This document shows positions 29,779-38,752 of a stretch of DNA of 64,000 bases, piece after piece. The translations under genes and the position numbers were made by a program. Position 1 is the stretch's first letter; the number at the start of each line of letters is the position of its first letter. This DNA comes from Pseudomonadota bacterium (GTDB lineage Bacteria > Pseudomonadota > Gammaproteobacteria > Burkholderiales > Ferrovaceae), in NCBI GenBank assembly GCA_021811145.1, contig JAJZPN010000001.1, forward strand, positions 1 to 64,000. The letters run 5' to 3'. Under the pieces are notes generated by a model. That model searched no databases, was not told where the DNA came from, and saw only the letters and a list, made by a program, of their open reading frames with translations.

Positions 29779-31209
29779 ATGAATCAACTTGATGTTGCTT
29801 TTTATCGCTGTTCGCCAAGGCTTGCTCCCCGCCCTGCCCCCCTTATAAGCTACATCTTGACCATTGGCGTCACACTGCTATGGTTAGGGCTATTAAGTCG
29901 TGCTGTTGCAGTTAATAGCCTGCTAGCCTGGTCTGCTGGTATTGTTTATGTGGGATATGATACGTTTTTGATTGTTTTTATCACACTGACTAGTTTTCCT
30001 TTGGTTTTCAAAGAAAAAGAAACCAAAAAAAATCCTCAATCAAGCAATCACACTGTGGGGATAATTATTCCAGCGTACAACGAGGCACCCGTATTGGTGA
30101 GAACACTTCACTCTCTCCTGTCGCAAAGCGTCCAAGCTGACAAAATAATCTTAGCAGACGATGGCTCCACCGATAATACCAGTGACGTGTTACAAGAGTA
30201 CCTTCAACTTGATAAGCCACAACTTGGACATATCAGCTCAGCCTCCCCTGTCTTTCCTAATGTCTATTGGCTACGCTTATCTCACGCAGGTAAAGCCCAT
30301 ACACTAAACCACAGCCTTACTCATTTACACACTGATCTTGTCATGACGGTGGATGCTGATACAAGACTCGATCCTATAGCCATAGCAGAAGCCAAAGATT
30401 ATTTTAATCAACATAAAGAGGTGGTTGCTGCTACAGGTATTTTGACTCCTCAATGCTATCCTAATGTAAAAGGTAAAATTCTAGAATTCTTTCAGCGTTA
30501 TGAATATGTCAGAAACTTTATTTCACGCTACAGTTGGATGCGAGTTGAAAGTTTATTACTGATCTCCGGTGCCCTTGCCCTATTCAAACGCGATGCGTTA
30601 ATCGCTGTGGGTGGTTTTGATCATGAGTGTTTAGTGGAAGATTATGAAGTGATTCATCGTCTTCATCGCTACAGTGTTGAGCATCATCTAAACTGGCGTA
30701 CTGCAGTTATTGGACAAGTGCAGGCCATCACAAGCTCACCTTCCACTGTCAGCTCCTTTTTAAAACAACGACGCCGTTGGTTTGCGGGCTTTCTTCAAAC
30801 CCAACATTGGAACTTGGATATGATTGGTAACCCTAAATTTAAATTACTCGGGTTAATCATGATGCCCATCAAAACCTTCGATACCCACCAGCCGGTCTAT
30901 GGGTTATCTGCCTTCGCTCTGTTATTGTGGTATTTGGTCAGCGCTCAATGGCCATTAGTGATTGGTATCTTATCCATCATGTTAACCAAGGCGGTATTTG
31001 ATAGTATTTATCATGTGTGGTCAGTTATTCTCTATCGACGCTGGACTGGACAAAAACATACTACGCCACTTGTTTATGCGTTGCTCTCCTCGTTTCTAGA
31101 GCCCTTTAGTTTTCAATTATTGCGCCACTTAGGAGCCACATTGGGCTGGCTTCACTTTATGACTGGACAACGTCAATGGGGTAAAGAATTACGTCGCGAG
31201 GCCTCTTAA
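29779..31209 (+). CDS. family 2 glycosyltransferase, PgaC/cellulose-synthase-like
   Basis: A 476-aa processive membrane glycosyltransferase. Two N-terminal helices precede a GT-A domain with the UDP-sugar residues ADDGSTDNT and VDADTRLDP, a GGFDHECLVEDYEV acid-base motif and QRRRWFAGF, the QxxRW motif of processive enzymes. C-terminal helices would form the secretion channel. It could make a poly-N-acetylglucosamine-like exopolysaccharide, but no pgaABD or bcs partners lie beside it. It is convergent with the HAD gene, 2 nt apart. Confidence 0.88.
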   Translation: MNQLDVAFYRCSPRLAPRPAPLISYILTIGVTLLWLGLLSRAVAVNSLLAWSAGIVYVGYDTFLIVFITLTSFPLVFKEKETKKNPQSSNHTVGIIIPAYNEAPVLVRTLHSLLSQSVQADKIILADDGSTDNTSDVLQEYLQLDKPQLGHISSASPVFPNVYWLRLSHAGKAHTLNHSLTHLHTDLVMTVDADTRLDPIAIAEAKDYFNQHKEVVAATGILTPQCYPNVKGKILEFFQRYEYVRNFISRYSWMRVESLLLISGALALFKRDALIAVGGFDHECLVEDYEVIHRLHRYSVEHHLNWRTAVIGQVQAITSSPSTVSSFLKQRRRWFAGFLQTQHWNLDMIGNPKFKLLGLIMMPIKTFDTHQPVYGLSAFALLLWYLVSAQWPLVIGILSIMLTKAVFDSIYHVWSVILYRRWTGQKHTTPLVYALLSSFLEPFSFQLLRHLGATLGWLHFMTGQRQWGKELRREAS

Positions 31210-31211
31210 GT

Positions 31212-32090
31212 TTATTTAACTTGATCAATCAAGTATGAGGGAATAGGTAATCCCTCTTGATGCCAAGAGTTTAAAAGCTCTTCTAGAGATTCTGTTTCAT
31301 CAAATAAGCTTTTGTGAATCCCAGAGCGCACTAATACACTATCCATATTCATGGTTGAGGCCCCCAGTACATCGTGATGAATAGAATCCCCCACCATCAC
31401 AATACGATGAGGTTGCGTGAGATGATACCTTTCTATGGTGTACTCATAGACCAATGAATCAGGTTTACCGATAAACTCAACCAATCCCCCTAAACTCTGA
31501 AAGTACTGACCATAAAACCCTACACTTGGCTGAATACCATGTGGAGTAAAACGATTTATATCAGGATTAATACATAACAAGGGTAAATGGCGACGGTTTA
31601 TTTCTGACATCAGTTTCAAATAAAATGAATGTGATTGATCCTCTACGAGTCCCGCTAAGACCACTGCCTGATAGTCATCTAAGTGAGTAAAGTCCTGTTC
31701 TATCCCACCTAATGACTGATAGTCAGAGTCTAACCAAATCAATTTTTTAGAGGTGAAAGTACTTACTTTTGCGTGCTTAACAGACAGTGCCCAACGGGCC
31801 ACATCACCACTTGTCACAATATGTTGAGTAAATTGCGGAAGTAATCCGATTGCTAATAATCTTTGACGATTTATCTCAGCAGGTTTACCTGAATTACTCA
31901 AAATAATTATCTGTTTATTGAGTCCTGATAGTTTTTCTAAAGTCGCATTAACATGTGGATAAAGTGTTAATCCATTATGTAATACTCCCCATTGATCAAA
32001 TAAAAAGGCTTGATAGTGCCTAGCAATTGACAGCAGTGAATCAATAGACCGAATTGTGTGATCACAGGAATCTATTCCATGTATTTTCAT
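31212..32090 (-). CDS. HAD-IIA family hydrolase (TIGR01459-like)
   Basis: A 292-aa HAD phosphatase of the NagD/PGP-like class. The nucleophile motif is FLFDQWGVLHNG near residue 32, motif II is IILSNSGKPAEINRQRL, and motif IV is VMVGDSIHHDVLGA. The substrate is unknown; relatives act on small sugar phosphates. It is the third gene after dabB and dabA on the same strand, 27 nt from dabA, so it may be co-expressed with the carbon transporter. Confidence 0.87.
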   Translation of the reverse strand: MKIHGIDSCDHTIRSIDSLLSIARHYQAFLFDQWGVLHNGLTLYPHVNATLEKLSGLNKQIIILSNSGKPAEINRQRLLAIGLLPQFTQHIVTSGDVARWALSVKHAKVSTFTSKKLIWLDSDYQSLGGIEQDFTHLDDYQAVVLAGLVEDQSHSFYLKLMSEINRRHLPLLCINPDINRFTPHGIQPSVGFYGQYFQSLGGLVEFIGKPDSLVYEYTIERYHLTQPHRIVMVGDSIHHDVLGASTMNMDSVLVRSGIHKSLFDETESLEELLNSWHQEGLPIPSYLIDQVK

Positions 32091-32117
32091 TATCGCTACT
32101 CCTTAAAAGAGACCAAC

Positions 32118-34472
32118 CTAACAGGTTATCCATTGACCATGAGCATATTGTCTAAACTCATCATTCTGCCAACTCAGTACATGTAACCAGTGACCATCTA
32201 CCAAGCTTTGTAATAGAGGATGTTTATTAATCACTGTCTCAATTGCACTCTGAGATGCATCAATAATGACCGTTAAACGTTGTGCCTCATGTAACCACTC
32301 CTTACCATCATGAAGCGATTGTTGAGCCAGTCCTATTCGTAAGTCACCACTATTACCCTCAAATACGCCAATGTCCCCACCCACAACGTTATGTAGTAAT
32401 TTATTACCACTGCCAAATAAATCAGGCAGAGTACGCGAGGTGAAATAACTCATATTGATCCAATGAGCTACAATCATGGGTGCTAACAGTATTTGTTCTA
32501 ATTGTGTTAAGTCAACATCCTCATCAGCATTGTATTCATGGAGAAAGATCCTTCCCTGTAATTGACAGTACCGAGTTTTGGAGCGTTTAGCCACGATCAG
32601 TGCAGCATTATTAATTAACCCCCATTCAGGCCTTACCTGAGCCCAATTGTGAGTTTTTTGTCTTTTAGATGCGTGAGTGAGACTAAACTGTGGATCTAGT
32701 AATTGTTCTGTGGCTTGATTGAATACGCTTAACAGTGGCTGCAGTGATTTATCCTCACTCACATGAAGTAACTCAATACACTGAGCCGTTGTATTATGAT
32801 GGGCTGCAATGAAGCATGTATCCTGAGGGAGTGTATAGCCCTCCTCAACTAACCGTTGACGTAATGTATAGTCATTAAGCAATTGCACCATCAATAAGGC
32901 ATTAAGTGCTCCTGATTGACCGCCACAGGCACCACAATCTAATGAGTGTTGATGAGGATTGTTTACAGTTTGTGCGCCATGGCCAACGATAATAACGCGT
33001 TTAGCTAATTTATTATTAAGATCAGTTCCTTTTAAAAAGGCTTTGATAGCAGAGATCTTACTTTCCTCACTCATGGTAAGAGTTAACTGATTAATACCCT
33101 TAGAAACCTCTTGGTAGTGATGAGGTAATTGAACAGTAGGACGTTTAAATAAATTAGCCACTAGAGAAAACACATACGTGAATCCCATTCCCTCAACCCA
33201 TAATAAAGAAGAGAGAGGATGGCTTTTTATCTGTTCTTGATAACATTGAACAGCATGACTCACCTGCTTCTTTATTTTTGCTAGTATTCCTGTCTGTGGG
33301 TCACTTGATGTATCTTTAACAAGACCAACTGGCTTTAATAACCCATGAAAATAATGGGTCTCTTGACCCGGTTGTTTATAAGTCACGGGGATACCAAAAA
33401 AACCAGCAAAACCCCGGGTTTCAATACCTGGATCTAGACTCTCGAGAGTTTGTCTCATGGGTTCAGAGCGGACATCAATACAAAACACCATTTGGGTATG
33501 ACAAGTATCAGTATTGTTTAAAGCCATAGGTGATGGCTGTAACTCTTTAATTAGTGTTTGTTGATACTGGTATTCCTTTAGCCACAGAGAGCTATAAAGA
33601 TAATTGAGGTGATCTTGTTGTGCTGTTGATTGATCATCACACCATTGTGCTTGCCAGTCAAACCAAGCTGACTCCTCTGTACGACTTGTGTCGTCAATTA
33701 AAAACTCCCAAGAGAGAATAACAGCTAATAAATCAGTTAAAAAACTGCCTTTGAGTGATCCCTCACCATACTGATCTTGGTAAGCGCACCACGAGGCCCA
33801 ACCTGGAAAACTAAAGAGAGCCTGTTGAAACCATTTTTTCCAATGGAGTGAATTAACCGATAATTCATTAACAATAAAAGGTATTGCCTCTTGTGAATCG
33901 AAAGGTAATAATTTGATTCGTTGGCTTATTAATTGATTAAAACCAGCAAATTCTAAATTCCATCTTTTCTCAAGATGATTTCTCCAGAATGCAAATAATC
34001 CTTGCGGTGTATCATCACGCCACTGGCTTTGTTGTTTATCTGCAAAGGCTGCCGTGGTTTGAGAAATTTGATAGCGAATTGCATGATGTAACTGACCCTT
34101 GAGTGATTGTTTCTCATCAACAATCTGAAACAAGCTCTTTTTTGGTTGCAATGGCTGTGTTGCCTCGTAGTCATTCCATTGAAGATTATCACCATGCAAA
34201 AAAGTATAGTGTTGAGCTTGTTTTTTTAATTCCTCATTATTTAAAACACTTGGTATTAAAGGTATCGAAGGGGTATCTAACAATGACTGCCCAGTGCAAG
34301 CAGTAAACTCTGCAGCCCATTGTTTAAAGGGCGTATTAACCTTATGCCAAAAGGGATTGACAGCAATTTGCTGAGTAAGCGACCATTGTGGCGCAATAGA
34401 TGTTAAGGCCTCTTTTAATGCAAGATCAAGTGTGTTTTTCAAGATGTCAGGGGATTCACTATAAGGTTTCAT
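32118..34472 (-). CDS. dabA: inorganic carbon transporter subunit DabA (DUF2309)
   Basis: The large cytoplasmic, carbonic anhydrase-like subunit of the DAB system, which traps CO2 as bicarbonate with energy from the cation-conducting partner DabB. The beta-CA-like zinc site is intact: Cys331 and Asp333 in FCIDVRSEP, and His498 and Cys513 in the VGHG...DCGACGG segment, with the same 15-residue His-Cys spacing as in characterised DabA. At 784 aa it is at the short end of the family. Its start overlaps dabB by 14 nt. Together with the cbb operon this gives a CO2-concentrating capacity without carboxysomes in view. Confidence 0.95.
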   Translation of the reverse strand: MKPYSESPDILKNTLDLALKEALTSIAPQWSLTQQIAVNPFWHKVNTPFKQWAAEFTACTGQSLLDTPSIPLIPSVLNNEELKKQAQHYTFLHGDNLQWNDYEATQPLQPKKSLFQIVDEKQSLKGQLHHAIRYQISQTTAAFADKQQSQWRDDTPQGLFAFWRNHLEKRWNLEFAGFNQLISQRIKLLPFDSQEAIPFIVNELSVNSLHWKKWFQQALFSFPGWASWCAYQDQYGEGSLKGSFLTDLLAVILSWEFLIDDTSRTEESAWFDWQAQWCDDQSTAQQDHLNYLYSSLWLKEYQYQQTLIKELQPSPMALNNTDTCHTQMVFCIDVRSEPMRQTLESLDPGIETRGFAGFFGIPVTYKQPGQETHYFHGLLKPVGLVKDTSSDPQTGILAKIKKQVSHAVQCYQEQIKSHPLSSLLWVEGMGFTYVFSLVANLFKRPTVQLPHHYQEVSKGINQLTLTMSEESKISAIKAFLKGTDLNNKLAKRVIIVGHGAQTVNNPHQHSLDCGACGGQSGALNALLMVQLLNDYTLRQRLVEEGYTLPQDTCFIAAHHNTTAQCIELLHVSEDKSLQPLLSVFNQATEQLLDPQFSLTHASKRQKTHNWAQVRPEWGLINNAALIVAKRSKTRYCQLQGRIFLHEYNADEDVDLTQLEQILLAPMIVAHWINMSYFTSRTLPDLFGSGNKLLHNVVGGDIGVFEGNSGDLRIGLAQQSLHDGKEWLHEAQRLTVIIDASQSAIETVINKHPLLQSLVDGHWLHVLSWQNDEFRQYAHGQWITC

Positions 34473-35982
34473 TTAATACTCTCCCAAGAGCATTGGTGAC
34501 AAGTTGTTTTGGTTGATGAAAAACTGCCTCTACAGGCCGACTTACCCAGTTCGTCCACAAGGTATCTAAATAAAAACCTTCATAAGCGAGCGTATTAAGC
34601 CGTGATGAATTGGCTAACATTTGATGACTCATGATCAACCAATGGATTAAATAAGTGACAGCAAGACTGATGAGTAGGGGTAGTGTAATAAATGAGGGTA
34701 AGGGTAATTCTGTTGGGATCACTGGATGCAACAATACATGCAACATCATGAACACGCTAATAAATAACCATTGTATGATTAGTTTGACCCATACAGTCAG
34801 AACAGTATCTTGTTTCATTAACCATAAACCAGGAGACAACAGTAAAGCCAAAAATAGACTCTGTTGTATGGAAATGGCAGCATAACCCAACGAGTGATGA
34901 ACCACTCTACCGGCTAAGAGTATGAATAGAATTGAGAGAGTGAAGGCTAATAGCGGTGACAACCATCTGGCTGATACCTCCCCAAACCTCTCTTTTAACT
35001 GTTGCTTAAGTGGTTGCTCATGAACCCGGTGCCCTGATAATAAAAACGCCTGCGCTTTATACAATGAATGGCCAAGTAAATGGATAAATGCCATTTCATA
35101 CCAGCCTTGAGCACACTCAATAAGTAGAAAACTCATTTGCGCAGTGGTTGACCATGCCAATCTCACCTTTATAGAGACTCTGGTTAACATGACGATACTT
35201 GAGAGAATGAGACTAATGAGTGCCATAATGGCGACCACTTCTCGAACTGTAACGTAATGAGTCCACCAGGGATATAAACGTAGCCACATCATGCCCGATA
35301 AATTCACCACTCCTGCGTGCATGAAAGCAGAAACGGGGGTGGGTACTTCCATCACCTGTATGAGCCAACCATGAAAAGGCATGATGGCGGTCTTTAACAT
35401 AAAAGCAACAGCAATCATCAGTAGATACAGCATGACACTACTTTCTTGGGTTAATGACAACGCATGAGAGAGCGCTGAAATTGACCAAGAGTCGTAATGT
35501 ATGGCTAAGCCAAATAGACCAATTGCCATTAATAAATTCGCAATCATGTCATTCACGAATTGTTTATGAGCAATGGTATGGGTATGAGGACGATGTGGGT
35601 AGAACAACAATAATTTATTCACTAATAAGCCTACCACTACCCAGGATAAGTACACAGCAAGAATTGATTGGCTAAGTAATAGCACCACCACACAGGAAGT
35701 AAGACTAAGTAATAAACGGAGAAAATAAGCACGGTTTTTTTCACCATCCAAATAGTCGTGAGCAAAGGAAAAAATAACAATACTTAATATCTCAACTAAA
35801 GTAATTAGAGAAAAAGACAGTAAGTGAGAGGTATCATGACGTTCAAAGGCGTTCACAGACAAAGTGGCAGTAATCAATAATGACAGAGTAAGAATCAAGG
35901 GAATTCTCTTTACAAGGTTCATTGAACTGTAGGAGAGAACAACGGTTAATCCATGCAATAGTAGAAGGAGTGGTAATGTCAT
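34459..35982 (-). CDS. dabB: inorganic carbon transporter subunit DabB (NuoL-like)
   Basis: A 507-aa inner-membrane protein of the proton-translocating NuoL/MrpA family, with about 13 hydrophobic helices. The key charged positions are seen in MLKTAIMPFHGWLIQVMEVPTPVSAFMHAG and in the helix containing LLGHSLYKAQAFLLSGH. It supplies the ion gradient that drives DabA. It is the first gene of the dab operon and is divergent from a LysR regulator with a 103-bp intergenic region. Confidence 0.94.
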   Translation of the reverse strand: MTLPLLLLLHGLTVVLSYSSMNLVKRIPLILTLSLLITATLSVNAFERHDTSHLLSFSLITLVEILSIVIFSFAHDYLDGEKNRAYFLRLLLSLTSCVVVLLLSQSILAVYLSWVVVGLLVNKLLLFYPHRPHTHTIAHKQFVNDMIANLLMAIGLFGLAIHYDSWSISALSHALSLTQESSVMLYLLMIAVAFMLKTAIMPFHGWLIQVMEVPTPVSAFMHAGVVNLSGMMWLRLYPWWTHYVTVREVVAIMALISLILSSIVMLTRVSIKVRLAWSTTAQMSFLLIECAQGWYEMAFIHLLGHSLYKAQAFLLSGHRVHEQPLKQQLKERFGEVSARWLSPLLAFTLSILFILLAGRVVHHSLGYAAISIQQSLFLALLLSPGLWLMKQDTVLTVWVKLIIQWLFISVFMMLHVLLHPVIPTELPLPSFITLPLLISLAVTYLIHWLIMSHQMLANSSRLNTLAYEGFYLDTLWTNWVSRPVEAVFHQPKQLVTNALGRVLNETL

Positions 35983-36085
35983 TTTGTCTAACCATTAAGA
36001 ATATAAGGTTAGTTTGACAGCGGGCTATTAATAAGTAAAATAGATAAAATGTATTTTATTATTCACTTTTCTAGAACAATGTAAA

Positions 36086-36961
36086 ATGAATCAACTCAAC
36101 TATCATCATTTATATTATTTTTGGCGTGTGGCAAAAATAGGCCATTTAACACAATGCGCAGAGAAACTACATATTGCTCAATCAGCTCTGTCAGCGCAAA
36201 TCAAACAATTAGAAGAGGAAATAGGCCAACCCCTCTTTCTACGTAATAATCGTAAACTAACCCTAACAGACACGGGCTATCAAGTACTACGGTATGCGGA
36301 GGCCATATTTAATTTAGGTAACCAATTACTAAATGAAATCAAACAAGGAATTGGTAGTAGCAACAAAATTATCCGTATTGGTGCAGTAGCCACCCTCTCT
36401 CGTAATTTCCAGGAGAACTTTATCCGCCCCATTTTTGAGGATCCTGAGGTACGTTTAGTATTAGAGTCAGCAAGCTTAAACGAATTATTAGAGCGTTTAA
36501 AACTTCATCACCTTGATTTAATCCTCTCCAATAAACCAATCGCCACAGACCATGAAGCCCATTGGCGTTGTCGATTAATTGCTAAACAGAGTGTGAGTTT
36601 AATTGGCCCACCACGACGTTCAAAAAAAGCCTTTAATTTTCCTGAAGACTGCCACAATTTACATTTACTGTTACCCGGCATAACCAGTGATATACGTAGC
36701 CAATTTGATGTATTGTGTGAATCACTTAACTTTCGGCCTGAACACTATAGTGAAGTGGATGACATGGCTATGTTACGTCTCTTAGCACGTGATAAGACGG
36801 GAGTAGTGTTGGTTCCTGAAGTGGTAGTACAAGATGAATTACAACAAAAAACCCTAGAAAAATACTGCACGCTACCTAATGTATCTGAGAACTTTTACGC
36901 CATTAGTTTAAACAAAGCCTTTCCTTCTGATATATTCAATAAGTTGTTAGGAGACAATTAA
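36086..36961 (+). CDS. LysR-family regulator (NhaR/CbbR-like)
   Basis: A 291-aa transcription regulator. The winged helix-turn-helix covers residues 3-62 (LNYHHLYYFWRVAKIGHLTQ then QSALSAQIKQLEEEIGQPLF), and the effector domain follows. The N-terminal wording resembles NhaR-type LysR proteins, which often accompany NuoL-like transporters. Being divergent from dabBA, it is the natural candidate to control carbon transport, perhaps also cbb. Its stop abuts the stop of the convergent anti-sigma gene. Confidence 0.9.
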   Translation: MNQLNYHHLYYFWRVAKIGHLTQCAEKLHIAQSALSAQIKQLEEEIGQPLFLRNNRKLTLTDTGYQVLRYAEAIFNLGNQLLNEIKQGIGSSNKIIRIGAVATLSRNFQENFIRPIFEDPEVRLVLESASLNELLERLKLHHLDLILSNKPIATDHEAHWRCRLIAKQSVSLIGPPRRSKKAFNFPEDCHNLHLLLPGITSDIRSQFDVLCESLNFRPEHYSEVDDMAMLRLLARDKTGVVLVPEVVVQDELQQKTLEKYCTLPNVSENFYAISLNKAFPSDIFNKLLGDN

Positions 36962-37138
36962 TTATTTTCTGTTAAAGTGCTGACTAACAAAATATCGCAT
37001 ATCCTGCATATTCTGTTTAAAGTGTCGACAGCCATCGCAAAACAGTAAATGAAAGCGAATATTGAGTTTTTCTAACCAAGTTAAGGATCGATCCTGTCCT
37101 TGGGAAATAAGCTCGGTAGTTTTATGACAATTCAACAT
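36962..37138 (-). CDS. small zinc-finger anti-sigma factor (zf-HC2 type)
   Basis: A 58-aa protein starting MLNCHKTTELISQGQDRSLT and containing HLLFCDGC, the H-x3-C-x2-C pattern of the zinc anti-sigma (ZAS/zf-HC2) fold. There is no membrane helix, so it would be a soluble sensor binding the ECF sigma factor. Its start lies inside the sigma gene (17-nt overlap), giving coupled synthesis at a fixed ratio. Cys/His zinc ligands suggest response to oxidants or metals. It is shorter than most annotation thresholds. Confidence 0.85.
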   Translation of the reverse strand: MLNCHKTTELISQGQDRSLTWLEKLNIRFHLLFCDGCRHFKQNMQDMRYFVSQHFNRK

Positions 37139-37730
37139 TTTTTTTACTCGTATTTTCTAAAAACCAATTGTTCTCTAGACATTCCCTTAATCGTAAACGT
37201 GCTCGATACAGTAAAACATTAATATTAGTAACCGTTAAATCAAGACTGGCTTCAATTTCTTTTACCTCTAGCCCCAAATATTCGCGCATCATAAATATCT
37301 GCCCTTGTTTTTTTGGAAGATGCTCAAGACAGATTTCTAAGACTAACCAAAATTGTTTATCAATTGCAGTTTGTTCGGGGTTACTCCAAGCCACAGGCCT
37401 CTCATCATCAAGCCACATCCCTTTTTGATCAAATAATTCATCAAGATTTGCCTCATCATCCTCAGTCATAGAACCAATAGTAATGTGGCGTGATTTATGG
37501 CGAATTAAATCAATAATTTTATTCTTGAGAATAGCGAATAACCAAGTTTTAAAGGCTGACTCACCCTGAAATTGCTGACTATTTTTTAAGGCCCCTAGGA
37601 TGGCCTCTTGCACCACATCCTCTGCCATATGTTTATCACCCAACTGCATCATGGCAAACTTAATCATAGTTCGCCTTATCTCTTCAAGAAATTGGGGATT
37701 ATTAAGTATAGCCGCCTCAAGTGTGCTCAT
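37122..37730 (-). CDS. ECF-family RNA polymerase sigma factor
   Basis: A 202-aa extracytoplasmic-function sigma factor. Region 2 includes DKHMAEDVVQEAILGALKN and SAFKTWLFAILKNKIIDLIR; region 4 includes LPKKQGQIFMMREYLGLEVKEIEASL and NVLLYRARLRLRECLE. The downstream overlapping zinc-finger anti-sigma is its likely regulator. Upstream on the same strand lie a DUF6969-like gene (62-nt gap), a Cys-rich exported peptide and a P-type ATPase, which are probable targets. Confidence 0.95.
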   Translation of the reverse strand: MSTLEAAILNNPQFLEEIRRTMIKFAMMQLGDKHMAEDVVQEAILGALKNSQQFQGESAFKTWLFAILKNKIIDLIRHKSRHITIGSMTEDDEANLDELFDQKGMWLDDERPVAWSNPEQTAIDKQFWLVLEICLEHLPKKQGQIFMMREYLGLEVKEIEASLDLTVTNINVLLYRARLRLRECLENNWFLENTSKKNVELS

Positions 37731-37792
37731 AATGCATCCGATTAATAACTATGAGCATATTGTATCTAACAATACTAATTATCTCTCATCTT

Positions 37793-38425
37793 TTAATAAA
37801 ATCGAGAATACCCCATCACTTCGATTCGTTTATCTAACAAGATTTGCCTATTGGGATTTAGTGATAGCGCCCTATCAATGCGTTTATCACGTTCATGTAA
37901 CAGTTCTGGCAGCGATGTCTTAACTGCCAGTGACATTACCGTATTTAACCAATTGGCGATCAACTTATTAGGTAAATAACTATCCTGTTTGCTGTTCCCA
38001 TCATCAATCCGCCACTCTTTAGCGAATTTCAGTGTTTTTTTAGCTTCCTGCCAATAATCACCCACCACCCATTGGTTAACCAGAAACCAACCAAGTGGCT
38101 CACCGGTTAAACTCAAGTCTAATGCGGCGATATGTGTTGTAATCTGCTGATTCAGTTCGATATGTGGTGGTTGCCAGCGTTTAAAAAAATGAATATGGAG
38201 AGAATCACGTTGACCGCTAGCATGGCGATGCATAAAACATTGTGCACCCGATTGCTCATCGATATAGTCGTTGGGCGGATAATGATCTTCTTCGTTTTTA
38301 GAAATAGCTTTGCGTGAAGTATTTAGGGGAATATTCATGAACGCATGAATAATACTGCCAAAGCATTCTCTTAAACGGTAATCACTCTCTGCAAACTGTC
38401 GATACGCCTTAGCGCTAGCGGTCAT
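37793..38425 (-). CDS. DUF6969-like protein
   Basis: A 210-aa cytoplasmic protein without signal or membrane segment. The middle holds CFMHRHASGQRDSLHIHFF, then THIAALDLSLTGEPLGWFLVNQWVVGDYW, a pattern I associate with the DUF6969 family of unknown function. Repeated histidines in HRHASGQ and LHIHFF suggest a metal or cofactor site. ATG 38425 with AAGGAA upstream is preferred to upstream in-frame codons that would overlap the Cys-rich gene. Its location between a Cys-rich peptide and an ECF sigma gene points to a stress-response role. Confidence 0.65.
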   Translation of the reverse strand: MTASAKAYRQFAESDYRLRECFGSIIHAFMNIPLNTSRKAISKNEEDHYPPNDYIDEQSGAQCFMHRHASGQRDSLHIHFFKRWQPPHIELNQQITTHIAALDLSLTGEPLGWFLVNQWVVGDYWQEAKKTLKFAKEWRIDDGNSKQDSYLPNKLIANWLNTVMSLAVKTSLPELLHERDKRIDRALSLNPNRQILLDKRIEVMGYSRFY

Positions 38426-38438
38426 TTTCAATGATTCC

Positions 38439-38669
38439 TTACATTTTTTTAGCACCACACTTAGGAGCGCATTTGGCGCCACATTTATTCATTTTTGCAC
38501 TACATTTTTTCATATCTTGCTGCTTATCTTTCATGTTTTTACCAGCGCACTTGGTCATTTTTGCATTACATTTTTTTCCGCTACACGGTGCACAGGCAGC
38601 ATAGGCACCGCCTACTGCTGCTAATAATGAGGCTGTTGCTAATGCTGAGATCAGTTTTTTGTTTTTCAT
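38439..38669 (-). CDS. exported Cys-rich small protein, putative periplasmic metal buffer
   Basis: A 76-aa precursor: a signal peptide ending GGAYA, then a mature part of about 50 residues with eight cysteines and many lysines. Two near-identical blocks, KKCNAKMTKC and KKCSAKMNKC, show an internal duplication; the tail is a KC-rich run. No histidines. This composition resembles small soft-metal-binding peptides (bufferin-like or metallothionein-like), but I see no DUF692/MNIO partner genes beside it. AAGGAA lies 7 nt before ATG 38669. Likely in an operon with the DUF6969-like and ECF sigma genes. Confidence 0.75.
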   Translation of the reverse strand: MKNKKLISALATASLLAAVGGAYAACAPCSGKKCNAKMTKCAGKNMKDKQQDMKKCSAKMNKCGAKCAPKCGAKKM

Positions 38670-38721
38670 GTTAAATTCCTTAATCAAGTGTATTAATCAA
38701 TTTGTCTGATAAGACAGAATA

Positions 38722-38748
38722 TAGTCGTCATAACACAACCTTTATTAC
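38722..38748 (-). promoter_or_regulatory. possible ECF-type promoter before the Cys-rich gene
   Basis: On the minus strand GTAATA (38748-38743) and CGACTA (38727-38722) are separated by 15 nt, similar in form to GTAA...CG(A/T)C promoters of ECF sigma factors. It lies about 50 nt upstream of the start codon. Assignment to the neighbouring sigma factor is inference. Confidence 0.35.
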
Positions 38749-38752
38749 ACTC

